Source of the DNA: Hydrogenimonas sp.
GTDB lineage: Bacteria > Campylobacterota > Campylobacteria > Campylobacterales > Hydrogenimonadaceae
DNA length: 38,872 bases
NCBI GenBank assembly: GCA_003978765.1
Contig: QNYO01000036.1
Location: 1 to 38,872, forward strand
Reading direction: 5' to 3'
Within the stretch, counting starts at the first letter, position 1. The number at the start of each line of letters is the position of its first letter. The position numbers and the translations under genes are program-made. Shown here one piece after another: positions 16,910 to 26,002 of the stretch. Under the pieces are notes generated by a model, which worked only from the letters and a program-made list of their open reading frames with translations, was not told the origin of the DNA and searched no databases.

Positions 16910-18241
16910 TTACCAACGAGAGACAAGTGCTACATTGAGTCGTGTATATCGTGGAATCTCATTCCCATCAAAGTGCCCCTTTTCCGTACTTGCCATCGCC
17001 GACAGATCCAATTGGAACCACTTAAGGCCAAAGCCAAGTCCTGCCGTCACAATCGTACCCAGTGTATCATCTGCCAAATTTTGCATTGCTCCCATACGTA
17101 GAGAGAACCAACTCACAGGATGGATATTCAAACCTCCTCCAATATATTGGCTATCAACACCATCAAGAAAGGTTTTGTTCGAGGTTAAATCGACATCTAA
17201 TGCCACATCAAGCCAGTGGTGCCAACCTGCATAGTAGATCCCTGCACGTGCCATTGGGTCAACCTTGTAACGACTTCCATCCACCTTATCAAACTCTGGT
17301 GCATTAAGGTTTTTCCCTACCACAGCCAGACGCAGTTTCGGTAAAAAGTTTGGTGTATAGAAGGCACCCAGATCGACACCAAAAGCAGATGAGAGCTTCT
17401 CTTTATCTTTAAAACTATCACTCAAATCTCCTGAGGCTGTATCAAGACTCACTTGGGTTGCATAGGTAACACCATACATATATTTTAAAGAGCCTCCCAC
17501 ACCAAAGGTACCATAGGCTGTCTCAAAAGCGTGTCCATAACTTAATGGTACTTCAGTAATACTGACACCTTTTAAAGAGAGGTATGTCAATCCATTATCA
17601 AGTGCATACTCTAGTGAGTGTGCTTCATAATCATCTACAGCACCATCTTGGTCTAAGACTTGATAGGTATCTGTTGCAGGGTCATATTTGGCATAGAGCG
17701 TTCCTACCAAAGCGTTTTCATTATATTTAACAATCAACTCTAAGTGATTAGGATCAATCACAGGCTCTGCTGTTGCATCGGATGTCATATAGATACCCAG
17801 TGCAAAATTTTTGATCTGTACCCCTAACGCAGCACCTGGTGTTAAAACCAAACCACTCTTCTCTACCGCCATCTTTTTAAGGACATTGAGTGACTCCTCC
17901 ATACGCTTGGCATCACCATTTAATGTGTTGCTTCCTGAAACAGGTGCATGGTTGGCAATACGATCAATTGTACCCGTCAAATCATTGCGATTCAATGTAT
18001 CCAGATTATCCGCAAGATTATGGTCTGTAATGCCAACACCTGCTGAGAGTGTAATCTCTGTCGTATAGTCATGTACCGCTAAAAGTGCAGGATTGTAGTA
18101 AGCCGCCATCGATCCGCTAGCACTTGCGACACCAGCCCCTCCCATTCCCATACTCTGAAAACCGAGTGGCTGAAATCCAATAGCATGTGCCGTTACTGCC
18201 GCAACACAAAGCCCAACCCCATATCGAAACCACTGCTTCAT
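16910..18241 (-). CDS. TraF-like (TraF_2/FadL-like) outer-membrane protein
   Basis: The 443-residue protein has a signal peptide (GVGLCVAAVTAHA) and the N-terminal signature GFQSMGMGGAGVASASGSMAAYYNPALL, typical of FadL/PorV-like barrels and the TraF_2 family (plasmid transfer TraF annotated in many genomes). The rest shows alternating strands with many Tyr/Trp and Gly, ending in LNVALVSRW with terminal aromatic residue. I start at the ATG at 18241, which has AGGTAGAG upstream; the ATG at 18259 has none. There are no conjugation genes nearby, so the TraF name describes the fold, not a transfer function. Outer-membrane location is well supported; substrate is unknown. Confidence 0.75.
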   Translation of the reverse strand: MKQWFRYGVGLCVAAVTAHAIGFQPLGFQSMGMGGAGVASASGSMAAYYNPALLAVHDYTTEITLSAGVGITDHNLADNLDTLNRNDLTGTIDRIANHAPVSGSNTLNGDAKRMEESLNVLKKMAVEKSGLVLTPGAALGVQIKNFALGIYMTSDATAEPVIDPNHLELIVKYNENALVGTLYAKYDPATDTYQVLDQDGAVDDYEAHSLEYALDNGLTYLSLKGVSITEVPLSYGHAFETAYGTFGVGGSLKYMYGVTYATQVSLDTASGDLSDSFKDKEKLSSAFGVDLGAFYTPNFLPKLRLAVVGKNLNAPEFDKVDGSRYKVDPMARAGIYYAGWHHWLDVALDVDLTSNKTFLDGVDSQYIGGGLNIHPVSWFSLRMGAMQNLADDTLGTIVTAGLGFGLKWFQLDLSAMASTEKGHFDGNEIPRYTRLNVALVSRW

Positions 18242-18513
18242 ATTCTCTACCTTTATCATTAAAATTATGATCTAATTTTCAGACTAACGCAGTGTAAATT
18301 AACTTTATCTTAAATAAGGATATTGCAATTTATGGCATAAGATTTGTTACTAATCTACACTATTATAAGTTTGTTATATATAAAAGCTCTCTTTTTATGA
18401 CCATTTTATCAGAGTTGTTTTCTACTCTATAAAGAGAGTGCCTAAAATAGAGTTTTTTTCTCTTATCGATTGAGACACTTTACATTGGCTATCTATAATT
18501 AAAGGAGAGTATC

Positions 18514-20751
18514 ATGCGTTTCTGGGCCCATTCCAAAGTTTTACTTTTTAGCGGAGCACTCCTTGTGCTTACAGGCTGTGGTAGTAGCAGTAGTACTTCA
18601 AACACTTTAGAGGAGCCTACATCAACAACTTCAACCACATTAACAACAAGTAACTATGACGTAAGTGTTGTTGATGAATCTATTTTAGGTGCAAAACTGA
18701 CAGCTGTTGGCTGTGAAGGCTATAAAGAGCTTGGTCATGGAGAGTATCGTTTAATAAACTGTACGCAAAAACCTTCCATCATCATCGCAGATGGAGGATT
18801 TATTGATAGAAATGGTGATGGTCAAATTGATGAGAATGATACCTCTATGGGATTGCCCTTAACGCTTGATACAAGACAACTCGATGAGAATGCTTCACTG
18901 ATCATTACACCACTCACCACATTAGCAACTTCGGCAGGGACAGATGAGCTTGAAAACTTAGCACAACAGTTGGGCTTAACAAAAGGTGAACTCTTTTCAG
19001 ATCTTAGTCAAGATCAAGAAAAAAAGGTGCTTCTGCAACTTCTCAATGCACAGTTTATCTTGGCACAGAAGCATGGTGTGATTGATGTTCCTCACTTCCT
19101 CCAAGCACTTAAAGAGCAGATTCTATCGAACCAAACAGCAGGCAGTGCCACAGAGAGAATTCAGCAGGCAGTTGAAGCCATTGGTCAACGTGATGATCTT
19201 AAAAACCTCTTTGGTGGTATTGGCTTTAATGGTTTTGTGACAGAAGCCACAAAGATCTCACCACAAGATATTGCAACCTTTTACCAAAATGAAGTAATTC
19301 CTGCTGATAAAACTATGTTTGTTGGATTTATCTATGATGAGACTCTTCCAGATGCAAATATCACGATCTTTATCGATGGACAAGTTGCAGGAACTGGACA
19401 GAGTGATATCAATGGTCAATTCCAAATCATGATTGATACAGCCTCTCTTCAAGAGGACAAAGTGGTTCGACTCGAAGCGGAACTACCAAACTATAAGAAT
19501 GACCATGTTCGACTTGTATCTCTCACAACAACAAATAAATTACGAGAGCTTGCTAAAAGACGTATCTCGCCAAGTGACTTTATCGATCTTATTATCTCCA
19601 ATGTCACCACAGCAGAGTATGTTGTGGCTAAAAAGCTTCATCATGGAGAAGAGTTTAATAGTACTACCGAACTTGAAGAACAACTACTGAAAGCACAAGT
19701 CAACTATCCTGATACTGTCAAAAAGACAGCTGCACTCCTTAAAGGAATTATTGATACCAGTGAGAGTGTTCAAGAAGAGACCCTTACCTATATCGAAAAT
19801 AAAATTGATTCCAATATCAACCTCACACTTCTAACGAATGAAGAGCAGATTGTAAACACCTACCTACCAGAACTTGATGCCGACCCTATCCTTACACATC
19901 AGCTCACTACATTCACCTATGCAGAGACACAAACAACACTTAATACACTCGCATCTACCAATCAGGCTAAGTTTTACACTATTGATGCCTATCTTAATGA
20001 GAATGGTCAACTTATCAAAGAGTATCAGCGTGTCACATTCACACCAACCGCATTTGAATATAAAGATTATCTCTGGAGTGAAACAAACAGCAGTTGGCTT
20101 ACCAACTCAGTCATAACAGCATCTGGTAGCTATGATGCTGATGGAGTCTTTTATGTAACAGATCCATCAGCTGAACCTGAAAAGATCTGGCTGGTCTCCT
20201 CCATCACATTCCATAATGACTACCTCAACAAAGATTATACCCTCTACAGTATTGCACACACCCTCTATCAACCTCACCAAAGTGCCTACTACACCTCTAT
20301 GTTTGATGGAAAATATATCAAGCAATTCCCTCTTGATACCACCATCACATCATGGAATGAACTCAATACAACCATCATTCAGAGTGGTACCAGTGGCTAT
20401 ATGGTTGGTGACGACAGACTTATACCGACTGATCCATCATGGGAACACTTCACCATTGATGGAAAAGATTTTATCCGTATCACGCATATGAATGATTGCG
20501 ACAATACCCTTTTCGCTCTTGACTTTACCAACCATCGTATCTATCAGAAGTGGGAACAAGATGAAACCTGTATTGGTCAAGTCAACTATGAGTTTATGAT
20601 TGACAGCTTTGATATCGCTTTAGGCTTCCAACTCTTGTCCGATCAAAGAGTGATTGATTTTCTCAATAAGTTTCAAACTGATGAAGAGAAAAAGCGACAA
20701 CTCAGAGAGTTTATTAATGATATTATCACGACAACTACACTAAAAGATTAA
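18514..20751 (+). CDS. Large lipoprotein with Thr/Ser linker and EF-hand-like loop
   Basis: The 745-residue protein has a lipoprotein signal ending in LTGC (Cys22), then a Ser/Thr linker (about 24-46). A calcium-binding DxDxDG-type loop, DRNGDGQIDEND (98-109), resembles dockerin/EF-hand loops. A helical region (about 130-260) precedes a carboxypeptidase-regulatory-like beta sandwich (about 265-330: FVGFIYDETLPDANITIFIDG, then GQSDINGQFQI). The C-terminal half is Thr-, Tyr- and Asp-rich without recognised motifs. AAAGGAG stands 8 bases before the ATG. Its architecture (lipobox, Thr linker, beta domains) and following barrel gene echo the 27-3425 pair. Surface or secreted role is inference. Confidence 0.75.
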   Translation: MRFWAHSKVLLFSGALLVLTGCGSSSSTSNTLEEPTSTTSTTLTTSNYDVSVVDESILGAKLTAVGCEGYKELGHGEYRLINCTQKPSIIIADGGFIDRNGDGQIDENDTSMGLPLTLDTRQLDENASLIITPLTTLATSAGTDELENLAQQLGLTKGELFSDLSQDQEKKVLLQLLNAQFILAQKHGVIDVPHFLQALKEQILSNQTAGSATERIQQAVEAIGQRDDLKNLFGGIGFNGFVTEATKISPQDIATFYQNEVIPADKTMFVGFIYDETLPDANITIFIDGQVAGTGQSDINGQFQIMIDTASLQEDKVVRLEAELPNYKNDHVRLVSLTTTNKLRELAKRRISPSDFIDLIISNVTTAEYVVAKKLHHGEEFNSTTELEEQLLKAQVNYPDTVKKTAALLKGIIDTSESVQEETLTYIENKIDSNINLTLLTNEEQIVNTYLPELDADPILTHQLTTFTYAETQTTLNTLASTNQAKFYTIDAYLNENGQLIKEYQRVTFTPTAFEYKDYLWSETNSSWLTNSVITASGSYDADGVFYVTDPSAEPEKIWLVSSITFHNDYLNKDYTLYSIAHTLYQPHQSAYYTSMFDGKYIKQFPLDTTITSWNELNTTIIQSGTSGYMVGDDRLIPTDPSWEHFTIDGKDFIRITHMNDCDNTLFALDFTNHRIYQKWEQDETCIGQVNYEFMIDSFDIALGFQLLSDQRVIDFLNKFQTDEEKKRQLREFINDIITTTTLKD

Positions 20752-20759
20752 CTCCATTC

Positions 20760-20791
20760 ATAAGCCAATACACCACTCTGTATTGGCTTAT
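20760..20791 (+). terminator. Strong hairpin after the lipoprotein gene
   Basis: A perfect 13-bp stem (ATAAGCCAATACA / TGTATTGGCTTAT) with a 6-base loop starts 9 bases after the stop and is followed by CCTCTTGTT. It lies before the barrel gene, so it either ends transcription or reduces read-through and sets the ratio of the two products. Confidence 0.6.
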
Positions 20792-20829
20792 CCTCTTGTT
20801 AAAAAGCTATTTTGTTAAAGGATCCAATC

Positions 20830-21663
20830 ATGAAAAAACTATCTCATATCACACCTCTTATCGCATCACTCTTTTTACCCCTAAGCCTCTCTGCCAATGA
20901 GAAAAGTTATGATGGTTACTCCTATATTGCTATAGGTATCAACCATACCACCTACAAAGAGCGTGTCACCACACAAAGTGGTACGAGTGTCCACTCCAAA
21001 GCCTCAACAACCGATACCTACTATATGACAGGTGGCTTGGTACGTTTTAATAAAGATATTGACTTTTCATACGATCTTGCATCAACACTCTATCCCAATG
21101 ATCTCACTGAAGATGTCTATCTCAACGGTACCTATCAGCCCAACCATGCGACAATTCTTCTGAACCATATGAGCTATCTGCTTCACTATAAACTAACCCC
21201 AAATCATCGTATTGTCGCTGGTGGATCATACATTCTCAACACATTTAAACGCTTCGACTTTATGAATCTTCCAACCCAAGGCATGGTTGAAGAGCGTTCT
21301 GCTTCAGTAACTGCAGATATTGGCTACTGGTATGAGAGTTCACCTGCCGCTGTCAAAGGTTTTCGTTTGACATTCAAAGCCCTCTTAGGTCTCCCTATCT
21401 GGCAAAAAACGACCAACACCAACACCACATCGACCGACTTTAGCAACCCTGATGGCTACAATGCCGATACATCGATATGGATTCACTATACGATGCAACC
21501 TGGTTGGGAGCTTGGATGGGTCACAGGGTATAGCTATATGTTGCGTGAAGGAGATGGTCCCAAAGAGGGGAGTGTCAATGGCGTAACAAAAAATATCTAC
21601 TGGCCACACAACAGTACATCAACATGGTACACGACCCTCTCCATCACATGGAATTTTAGATAG
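20830..21663 (+). CDS. Outer-membrane beta-barrel protein
   Basis: The 277-residue protein has a signal peptide (ITPLIASLFLPLSLSA, cleavage after SANE or SA) and then Tyr/Thr-rich alternating strands such as GYSYIAIGINHTTYKERV, DTYYMTGGLVRF and WYTTLSITWNF at the C-terminus. This fits a 10-12-strand barrel. I start at the ATG at 20830 because AAAGGATCC precedes it; the upstream in-frame TTG at 20812 has no ribosome-binding site. It follows the lipoprotein gene after a hairpin. No family is recognised. Function is unknown; a partner of the lipoprotein is inferred from the pairing. Confidence 0.7.
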   Translation: MKKLSHITPLIASLFLPLSLSANEKSYDGYSYIAIGINHTTYKERVTTQSGTSVHSKASTTDTYYMTGGLVRFNKDIDFSYDLASTLYPNDLTEDVYLNGTYQPNHATILLNHMSYLLHYKLTPNHRIVAGGSYILNTFKRFDFMNLPTQGMVEERSASVTADIGYWYESSPAAVKGFRLTFKALLGLPIWQKTTNTNTTSTDFSNPDGYNADTSIWIHYTMQPGWELGWVTGYSYMLREGDGPKEGSVNGVTKNIYWPHNSTSTWYTTLSITWNFR

Positions 21664-21740
21664 TCAGATACGCAATGTTTGATTACAAAACTGTAACTAG
21701 TGTAAAAAGCTGTTTTAGCTAAAAATCATAAATCTTTCAT

Positions 21741-21746
21741 TATAAT
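21741..21746 (+). promoter_or_regulatory. -10 box of the type II secretion operon
   Basis: A perfect TATAAT lies 30 bases upstream of the gspL-like start, in an A/T-rich region with no clear -35. It is the only good promoter seen for the twelve-gene cluster, which otherwise has gaps of no more than 20 bases. Confidence 0.5.
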
Positions 21747-21776
21747 CGACCAACTCTATTTGGCTGAAGGATCGGT

Positions 21777-22511
21777 TTGCCACTCTTTTATATTCGGAAT
21801 GAGGATATTATTACCATAGAGAGTCCAGAGGATGCCGTCATCATATCTCCGTCTCTCTACTGGTATGAGTATGTCGAATTTCCAACAAAATCTCTCTCAA
21901 AAGCCAAACGGCTTGCAGATACCTTTTTGGCATCACGTCCAAGCTCATATACAAAGATCTATGTTGAGCGACATGGTCAAGGGTTTGACTGCTATGCGTA
22001 CGATCCAGAGAGACTCAAAGTCCAAATTGATAAAATTTCGGCAAAGCACCTTCCCCGCTACTTTCTTCAACAACTTGCCGATCAGTTACCCGTACGAATT
22101 GATGCCCTCTCTATTGCTGAAATGATCAATGGCATTGCTGTTGAGATTGCCAATCCAAAAGAGCAACTTCGCTCGATCGATACAATCGATTTCTCGACCC
22201 TTCCCAAGCCATTTAATCGCCATCGACAGGGCACCCTTCCAAAATATTTGGGGATCACACTTATTGGAGTATTTCTCTTGAGCATGGGAGTTGATCTTAC
22301 ATTACGCTATCAAGCACTTCAAGCCACACAGACCATGGTAGAGCAGACCCGAACCAACCGCTCCTTCTATGAAATTAAGTCCCTTCTAAAACGTTTTGAA
22401 AATCGACAAACGAAACAAGAGAAACTTCGCACAGCCATCCAACAAGCACTTCAACACCGACTCAAAGATCATCTAACATGCTCTATCCAGTCAGGGTGTA
22501 CCTATGAATAG
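21777..22511 (+). CDS. gspL: GspL-like inner-membrane platform protein of the T2SS
   Basis: The 244-residue protein has an N-terminal cytoplasmic part (1-155), one membrane helix (about 157-175, LGITLIGVFLLSMGVDL) and a periplasmic coiled-coil segment. This is the topology of GspL, whose cytoplasmic part binds the GspE ATPase and whose periplasmic part pairs with GspM. It is much shorter than the usual 380-400 residues and I see no clear sequence motif; the assignment rests on topology and on position directly before the M-like gene. The start is TTG with AAGGA 7 bases upstream. Its stop overlaps the next start by 8 bases. Confidence 0.55.
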   Translation: MPLFYIRNEDIITIESPEDAVIISPSLYWYEYVEFPTKSLSKAKRLADTFLASRPSSYTKIYVERHGQGFDCYAYDPERLKVQIDKISAKHLPRYFLQQLADQLPVRIDALSIAEMINGIAVEIANPKEQLRSIDTIDFSTLPKPFNRHRQGTLPKYLGITLIGVFLLSMGVDLTLRYQALQATQTMVEQTRTNRSFYEIKSLLKRFENRQTKQEKLRTAIQQALQHRLKDHLTCSIQSGCTYE

Positions 22512-22899
22512 AGCGACCCTCTATCTTCTCATACCATCGCTCTCCCTTCTTATCTGGTTGGGCGTTGCACACTATATGGCATCTCAAAAAGAGCAGCTTG
22601 AAAAGAGCTATCATACACGTAGTCAACTGCTTGCACGCTACCATCACCTCCAATCCAAATGGTCTGAAAAAGCCCAAAAAGAGGCGATCAAACGGTTTGA
22701 TACACTCCTTAGGCTCTACCATATCCAACCACAGATCACCAAACAGCGTAATAAAAAGATCTATAGATTTATTCTTGATAAAGAAAAAGCTGATACCATA
22801 CTCAATAAACTTCTTAACAGTAACCTTGCAATCGATAGATTCACCATCGAACGTCAAGATGACCAACACCTTAGTGTCACAATTGGAGTGACCTTATGA
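22504..22899 (+). CDS. gspM: GspM-like inner-membrane protein of the T2SS
   Basis: The 131-residue protein has a short cytoplasmic N-terminus, one membrane helix (about 6-24), a coiled-coil (about 28-65) and a small alpha/beta domain (FILDKEKADTILNKLL, then FTIERQDDQHLSVTIGVTL). This is the GspM layout, with a ferredoxin-like periplasmic domain that contacts GspL. It overlaps the L-like gene by 8 bases and the N-like gene by 4 (ATGA region). Assignment is by topology and gene order. Confidence 0.55.
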   Translation: MNRATLYLLIPSLSLLIWLGVAHYMASQKEQLEKSYHTRSQLLARYHHLQSKWSEKAQKEAIKRFDTLLRLYHIQPQITKQRNKKIYRFILDKEKADTILNKLLNSNLAIDRFTIERQDDQHLSVTIGVTL

Positions 22900-23405
22900 T
22901 CTGGGTGAAACGCATTGCACTCCTTATTACAGCCATCACTCTGTGGCTCATACTCACCCCGCTTTTTATCTCTAAAGAGCGCCTTTGCAATGGTGTGATT
23001 GAGATGGCAGCCAAAGAACAGATAAGCTTCTGTTATGCCCAACGTCACACATCGATGATAGATTGTTATGTGAAAGATTTACAGATCCTCTATGCAACTT
23101 CACCTGTGGCAAAAATTAGAGAATTCAAGGTTGCATTGTGGCAGATACATGCCAACCATATTCATCTTGAAGGGATAGCAGCATCTCTTCTACCTCCATC
23201 GATTGAAACCATCACCATTCACCCGATAGAAGGTCTTATCCATGCCAGAGGTGACTTTGGAACATTGGAGGGGCATATTATGTGGCACAAACGAACCATT
23301 GAACTCACACTCAAACCATCCTCTTTGATGCGTAAAAAGTTTGCATCCACCCTACGCTATTTCAAATTTTCTGATGGAAAGTATCTCTATGTTACGTCGT
23401 TTTGA
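22896..23405 (+). CDS. gspN: GspN-like inner-membrane protein
   Basis: The 169-residue protein has one N-terminal membrane helix (about 6-25) and a periplasmic beta-rich domain with repeated strand patterns (IHLEGIAASLLPPSIETITI, LIHARGDFGTLEGHIMW). This resembles the second part of GspN, an accessory T2SS protein normally near 250 residues. The sequence is short for the family. It overlaps gspM and gspC-like genes on both sides, consistent with membership in the cluster. An AsmA-like or unrelated periplasmic protein is the alternative. Confidence 0.45.
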   Translation: MIWVKRIALLITAITLWLILTPLFISKERLCNGVIEMAAKEQISFCYAQRHTSMIDCYVKDLQILYATSPVAKIREFKVALWQIHANHIHLEGIAASLLPPSIETITIHPIEGLIHARGDFGTLEGHIMWHKRTIELTLKPSSLMRKKFASTLRYFKFSDGKYLYVTSF

Positions 23406-24231
23406 GCCACTTCTTCCTACGATGACATGGCTATTTCTTATCATTGTAACAGCCAAATTGACAGCACTCATTGTTGATGCTTTTCTGCCACCGGTGGCAC
23501 ATCTTACTTGTCAGATAGAAGCACCTAAAATCACCCAGCACTACCCATTTACCCAAGCCTTTGGACTTAAAGAAAAGCAGACAAAGACGACTCATACACC
23601 TATCATCCAAAAGCCAAAAGCCCCTGTTGTCTCTTTAAAGGGTTACAAACTCTTAATGACAGCCGTCGGCTCACCAAGTATGGCACTGATCAACTATCAC
23701 GGAAAAAATCATCTGCTTAGTGTCGGTGAATCGATCAATGGCTTTAAACTGATCAATGTAGCGACCGATCGTATCCAACTTGAAAAAGCAGGCACGATCT
23801 ATTGGCTCTCTATGAAGCAAGAGAAGAGTAAAAGATCTTCCATCAGTGTCACACGCAAAGATAAAAAAGTTCAACCAACCCAAAACCGACTGGTCGAACA
23901 GATTCGCCAAGAGGGAGATACCTACTATATCCCTAAAGAGCTGGTTGATGAGATGCACAATATCAAAAAGATCTTCAAATATATTGCCATCAACCCTATC
24001 TATAAAGAGCATAAGCTTACCGGTTTTGCTATCACCCATGTCAAACATGGTTCCGTCTTTGATCACATGGGGTTACGCAAACGTGATATTATTGAAGCAA
24101 TCAATGGCAAGCCACTCACCAATGAGGGCGATGCCTTCAAATATTTCAACCAAATCTCAACACTCAATCAACTCTCACTTACAATTCAACGCGGTAGTGA
24201 ACGCAAGGAGCTTCATTATGAGATCTATTAA
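23389..24231 (+). CDS. gspC: GspC-like protein with PDZ domain
   Basis: The 280-residue protein has an N-terminal membrane helix (about 13-31), a Pro/Lys-rich linker, the homology-region domain (about 80-150: YKLLMTAVGSPSMALINYHG, then HLLSVGESINGFKLINVATD) and a C-terminal PDZ domain (about 200-280: GFAITHVKHGSVFDHMGLRK, DIIEAINGKPL). GspC links the inner platform to the secretin and selects substrate. The PDZ domain separates this from competence-type systems. I start at the ATG at 23389 with GGAAAG upstream; the TTG at 23341 is unlikely. It overlaps gspN by 17 and gspD by 14 bases. Confidence 0.8.
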   Translation: MLRRFEPLLPTMTWLFLIIVTAKLTALIVDAFLPPVAHLTCQIEAPKITQHYPFTQAFGLKEKQTKTTHTPIIQKPKAPVVSLKGYKLLMTAVGSPSMALINYHGKNHLLSVGESINGFKLINVATDRIQLEKAGTIYWLSMKQEKSKRSSISVTRKDKKVQPTQNRLVEQIRQEGDTYYIPKELVDEMHNIKKIFKYIAINPIYKEHKLTGFAITHVKHGSVFDHMGLRKRDIIEAINGKPLTNEGDAFKYFNQISTLNQLSLTIQRGSERKELHYEIY

Positions 24232-26002
24232 AAGGCTATGGCTTTTAACACTCATCCTACCATTTCTTTTACAGGCTGAAGAGATTACACTCAACTTCAA
24301 CAACACTCCGATTGAAGATGTGATCCGTTTTGTCGCCAAACAGACCCATAAAAATATTCTCATCACCGACCATGTGAGTGGCAATGTCAACTTTATCTCT
24401 GAAACACCTATCGATAAAGATGACCTCCTACCACTCCTTACCCAAATTTTGCAAAATCGTGGCTATACCATTGTCGAAGATAATGGCTATCTACTCGTTA
24501 CCCGTGCCGCCAATGCCAAAAAGTTGGCAAAACCCAAAAAGTCTGATGCAGGCATGGTCACAAAGGTCATTCCTGTTCACTATCTTAAAGCAAGTAATGC
24601 GGTTCAAAAGTTACGCTACCTCAGCAGTCAATTTGCCTCCATCACCTTCGATAATGAGAAGAATATCATTGTCATCAGTGACTACCCAAACCATATTCAA
24701 AACTTTGAAGCAACCCTCAAAAAGATTGACCAACCCATTCATAAAGATGTACGCTTCATCCCTCTAAAAAATGCCGATGCCCAAGTCGCACTGAAAGAGC
24801 TCAATGCCATCTTCAAAGCCCTCTCAACCACCTTCCGCTTTCCTGTCACACTCAATGCCGATGAAAAGAGTAATCAAATTATTCTCATTGCTGATACCCA
24901 TGATATCAATAAGAGTGTTGAGATTATCCAAGAGTATGACCATAAAAATCAGGCAAAAGAGGTGATGAGCCGAGTCGTTTTTCTCAATAATGCTGAGGCA
25001 AAGACAACGGTTAAAGTCATTAACGGACTGCTTAAGAGTTTTGATAAAGAGACCCGTGCCCATATCGCTGTTCAAGCCAAAGAGGATATTAATGCGATTG
25101 CCATTACAGGAACAGCTCAAGCGGTTGCGATGATGACGAGTGTGATTAAAAAGCTTGACATCGAACCACAACAGGTCTATATCAAAGCCCATATCTATGA
25201 AATTAGTCAAAACAGACTCAACAATCTTGGTGCCAAATGGGGATTGGCAGGGGGTGCTGTTGCTGGCAATGCACTTCTTACCTCTCTCTTTAATTTTGGT
25301 GGCTCCTCCTTTGTACTCCCCACATCACTCAGTAGTACCATCGATTTTGGTACCACTTCAAAAGCGATCGCTGTGGGTGCTCTGATCGACCTCTTAAAGC
25401 AATATGGTGCGGTTAATGTTGTCTCTGAGCCCAATATCCTCTGTATCAATAACAAAAAATCGACCGTCTATATCGGAAAGACCATCTCTATTTTGACAAG
25501 CCAAGCCACAGGAGATAGTACCACATCGATTACACGTAACACCTACAGTCGAGAGGATGTTGGTTTGACACTTGAAGTGAAGCCCCAAATTGCAAGTGAT
25601 CATAAAGTGTTGATGGAGGTAAAAACCAAAATTGAAGATATTGACCGATCAACCACCCTTGCTGTCGATCGTCCCACCACCCTCAAACGAGAGGTTAATA
25701 CCATATCGATGGTACAAGATGGAGAGAGTGTCATTATTGGTGGACTTTTGAAAGATTACTACTCAAAAGGGGTGAGTAAGATACCGATTCTTGGAGATAT
25801 TCCATTTATAGGGGGACTCTTTCGCTCAACCAATGAGAACCGTGACCAGATCAATGTTGTCGTGATGCTGACTCCCTATATCATCAAAAATAGCCAATCA
25901 CTCTCACAGATTCAAGAAGAGATTGCCAAAACGGAAGAGCTAAAAGCCCAGCTGACTCAAGTTCTTCAACAAGAGTTGGAGAAGCGTAAGGAGACGAAGT
26001 AA
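24218..26002 (+). CDS. gspD: Type II secretion secretin GspD
   Basis: The 594-residue protein forms the outer-membrane channel. A signal peptide (about 1-19) is followed by N0 (about 21-95: ITLNFNNTPIEDVIRFVAKQ), N1-N3 repeats (about 110-330: ITFDNEKNIIVISDYPNHIQ; SNQIILIADTHDINKSVEII; INAIAITGTAQAVAMMTSVI) and the secretin core with VSEPNILCINNKKSTVYIG and the conserved lip segment IPILGDIPFIGGLFR, ending in NVVVMLTPYII. A C-terminal Gln/Glu helix of about 35 residues resembles an S-domain but no pilotin gene is seen. The start at 24218 has AAGGAG 7 bases before it; longer in-frame extension has no signal peptide. Confidence 0.95.
   Translation: MRSIKRLWLLTLILPFLLQAEEITLNFNNTPIEDVIRFVAKQTHKNILITDHVSGNVNFISETPIDKDDLLPLLTQILQNRGYTIVEDNGYLLVTRAANAKKLAKPKKSDAGMVTKVIPVHYLKASNAVQKLRYLSSQFASITFDNEKNIIVISDYPNHIQNFEATLKKIDQPIHKDVRFIPLKNADAQVALKELNAIFKALSTTFRFPVTLNADEKSNQIILIADTHDINKSVEIIQEYDHKNQAKEVMSRVVFLNNAEAKTTVKVINGLLKSFDKETRAHIAVQAKEDINAIAITGTAQAVAMMTSVIKKLDIEPQQVYIKAHIYEISQNRLNNLGAKWGLAGGAVAGNALLTSLFNFGGSSFVLPTSLSSTIDFGTTSKAIAVGALIDLLKQYGAVNVVSEPNILCINNKKSTVYIGKTISILTSQATGDSTTSITRNTYSREDVGLTLEVKPQIASDHKVLMEVKTKIEDIDRSTTLAVDRPTTLKREVNTISMVQDGESVIIGGLLKDYYSKGVSKIPILGDIPFIGGLFRSTNENRDQINVVVMLTPYIIKNSQSLSQIQEEIAKTEELKAQLTQVLQQELEKRKETK

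Noticed and set aside
16910-18241. Conjugation gene traF of a mobile element
   Set aside because: Only the TraF_2/FadL-like fold is shared; no other transfer or mobility genes are present.
18494-18499. TATAAT close to the lipoprotein start
   Set aside because: It lies 14 bases before the ATG, so transcription would begin inside the ribosome-binding site.
23846-24217. In-frame upstream extension of gspD
   Set aside because: It overlaps gspC in another frame, has no signal peptide, and the ATG at 24218 has a strong AAGGAG and a signal peptide.
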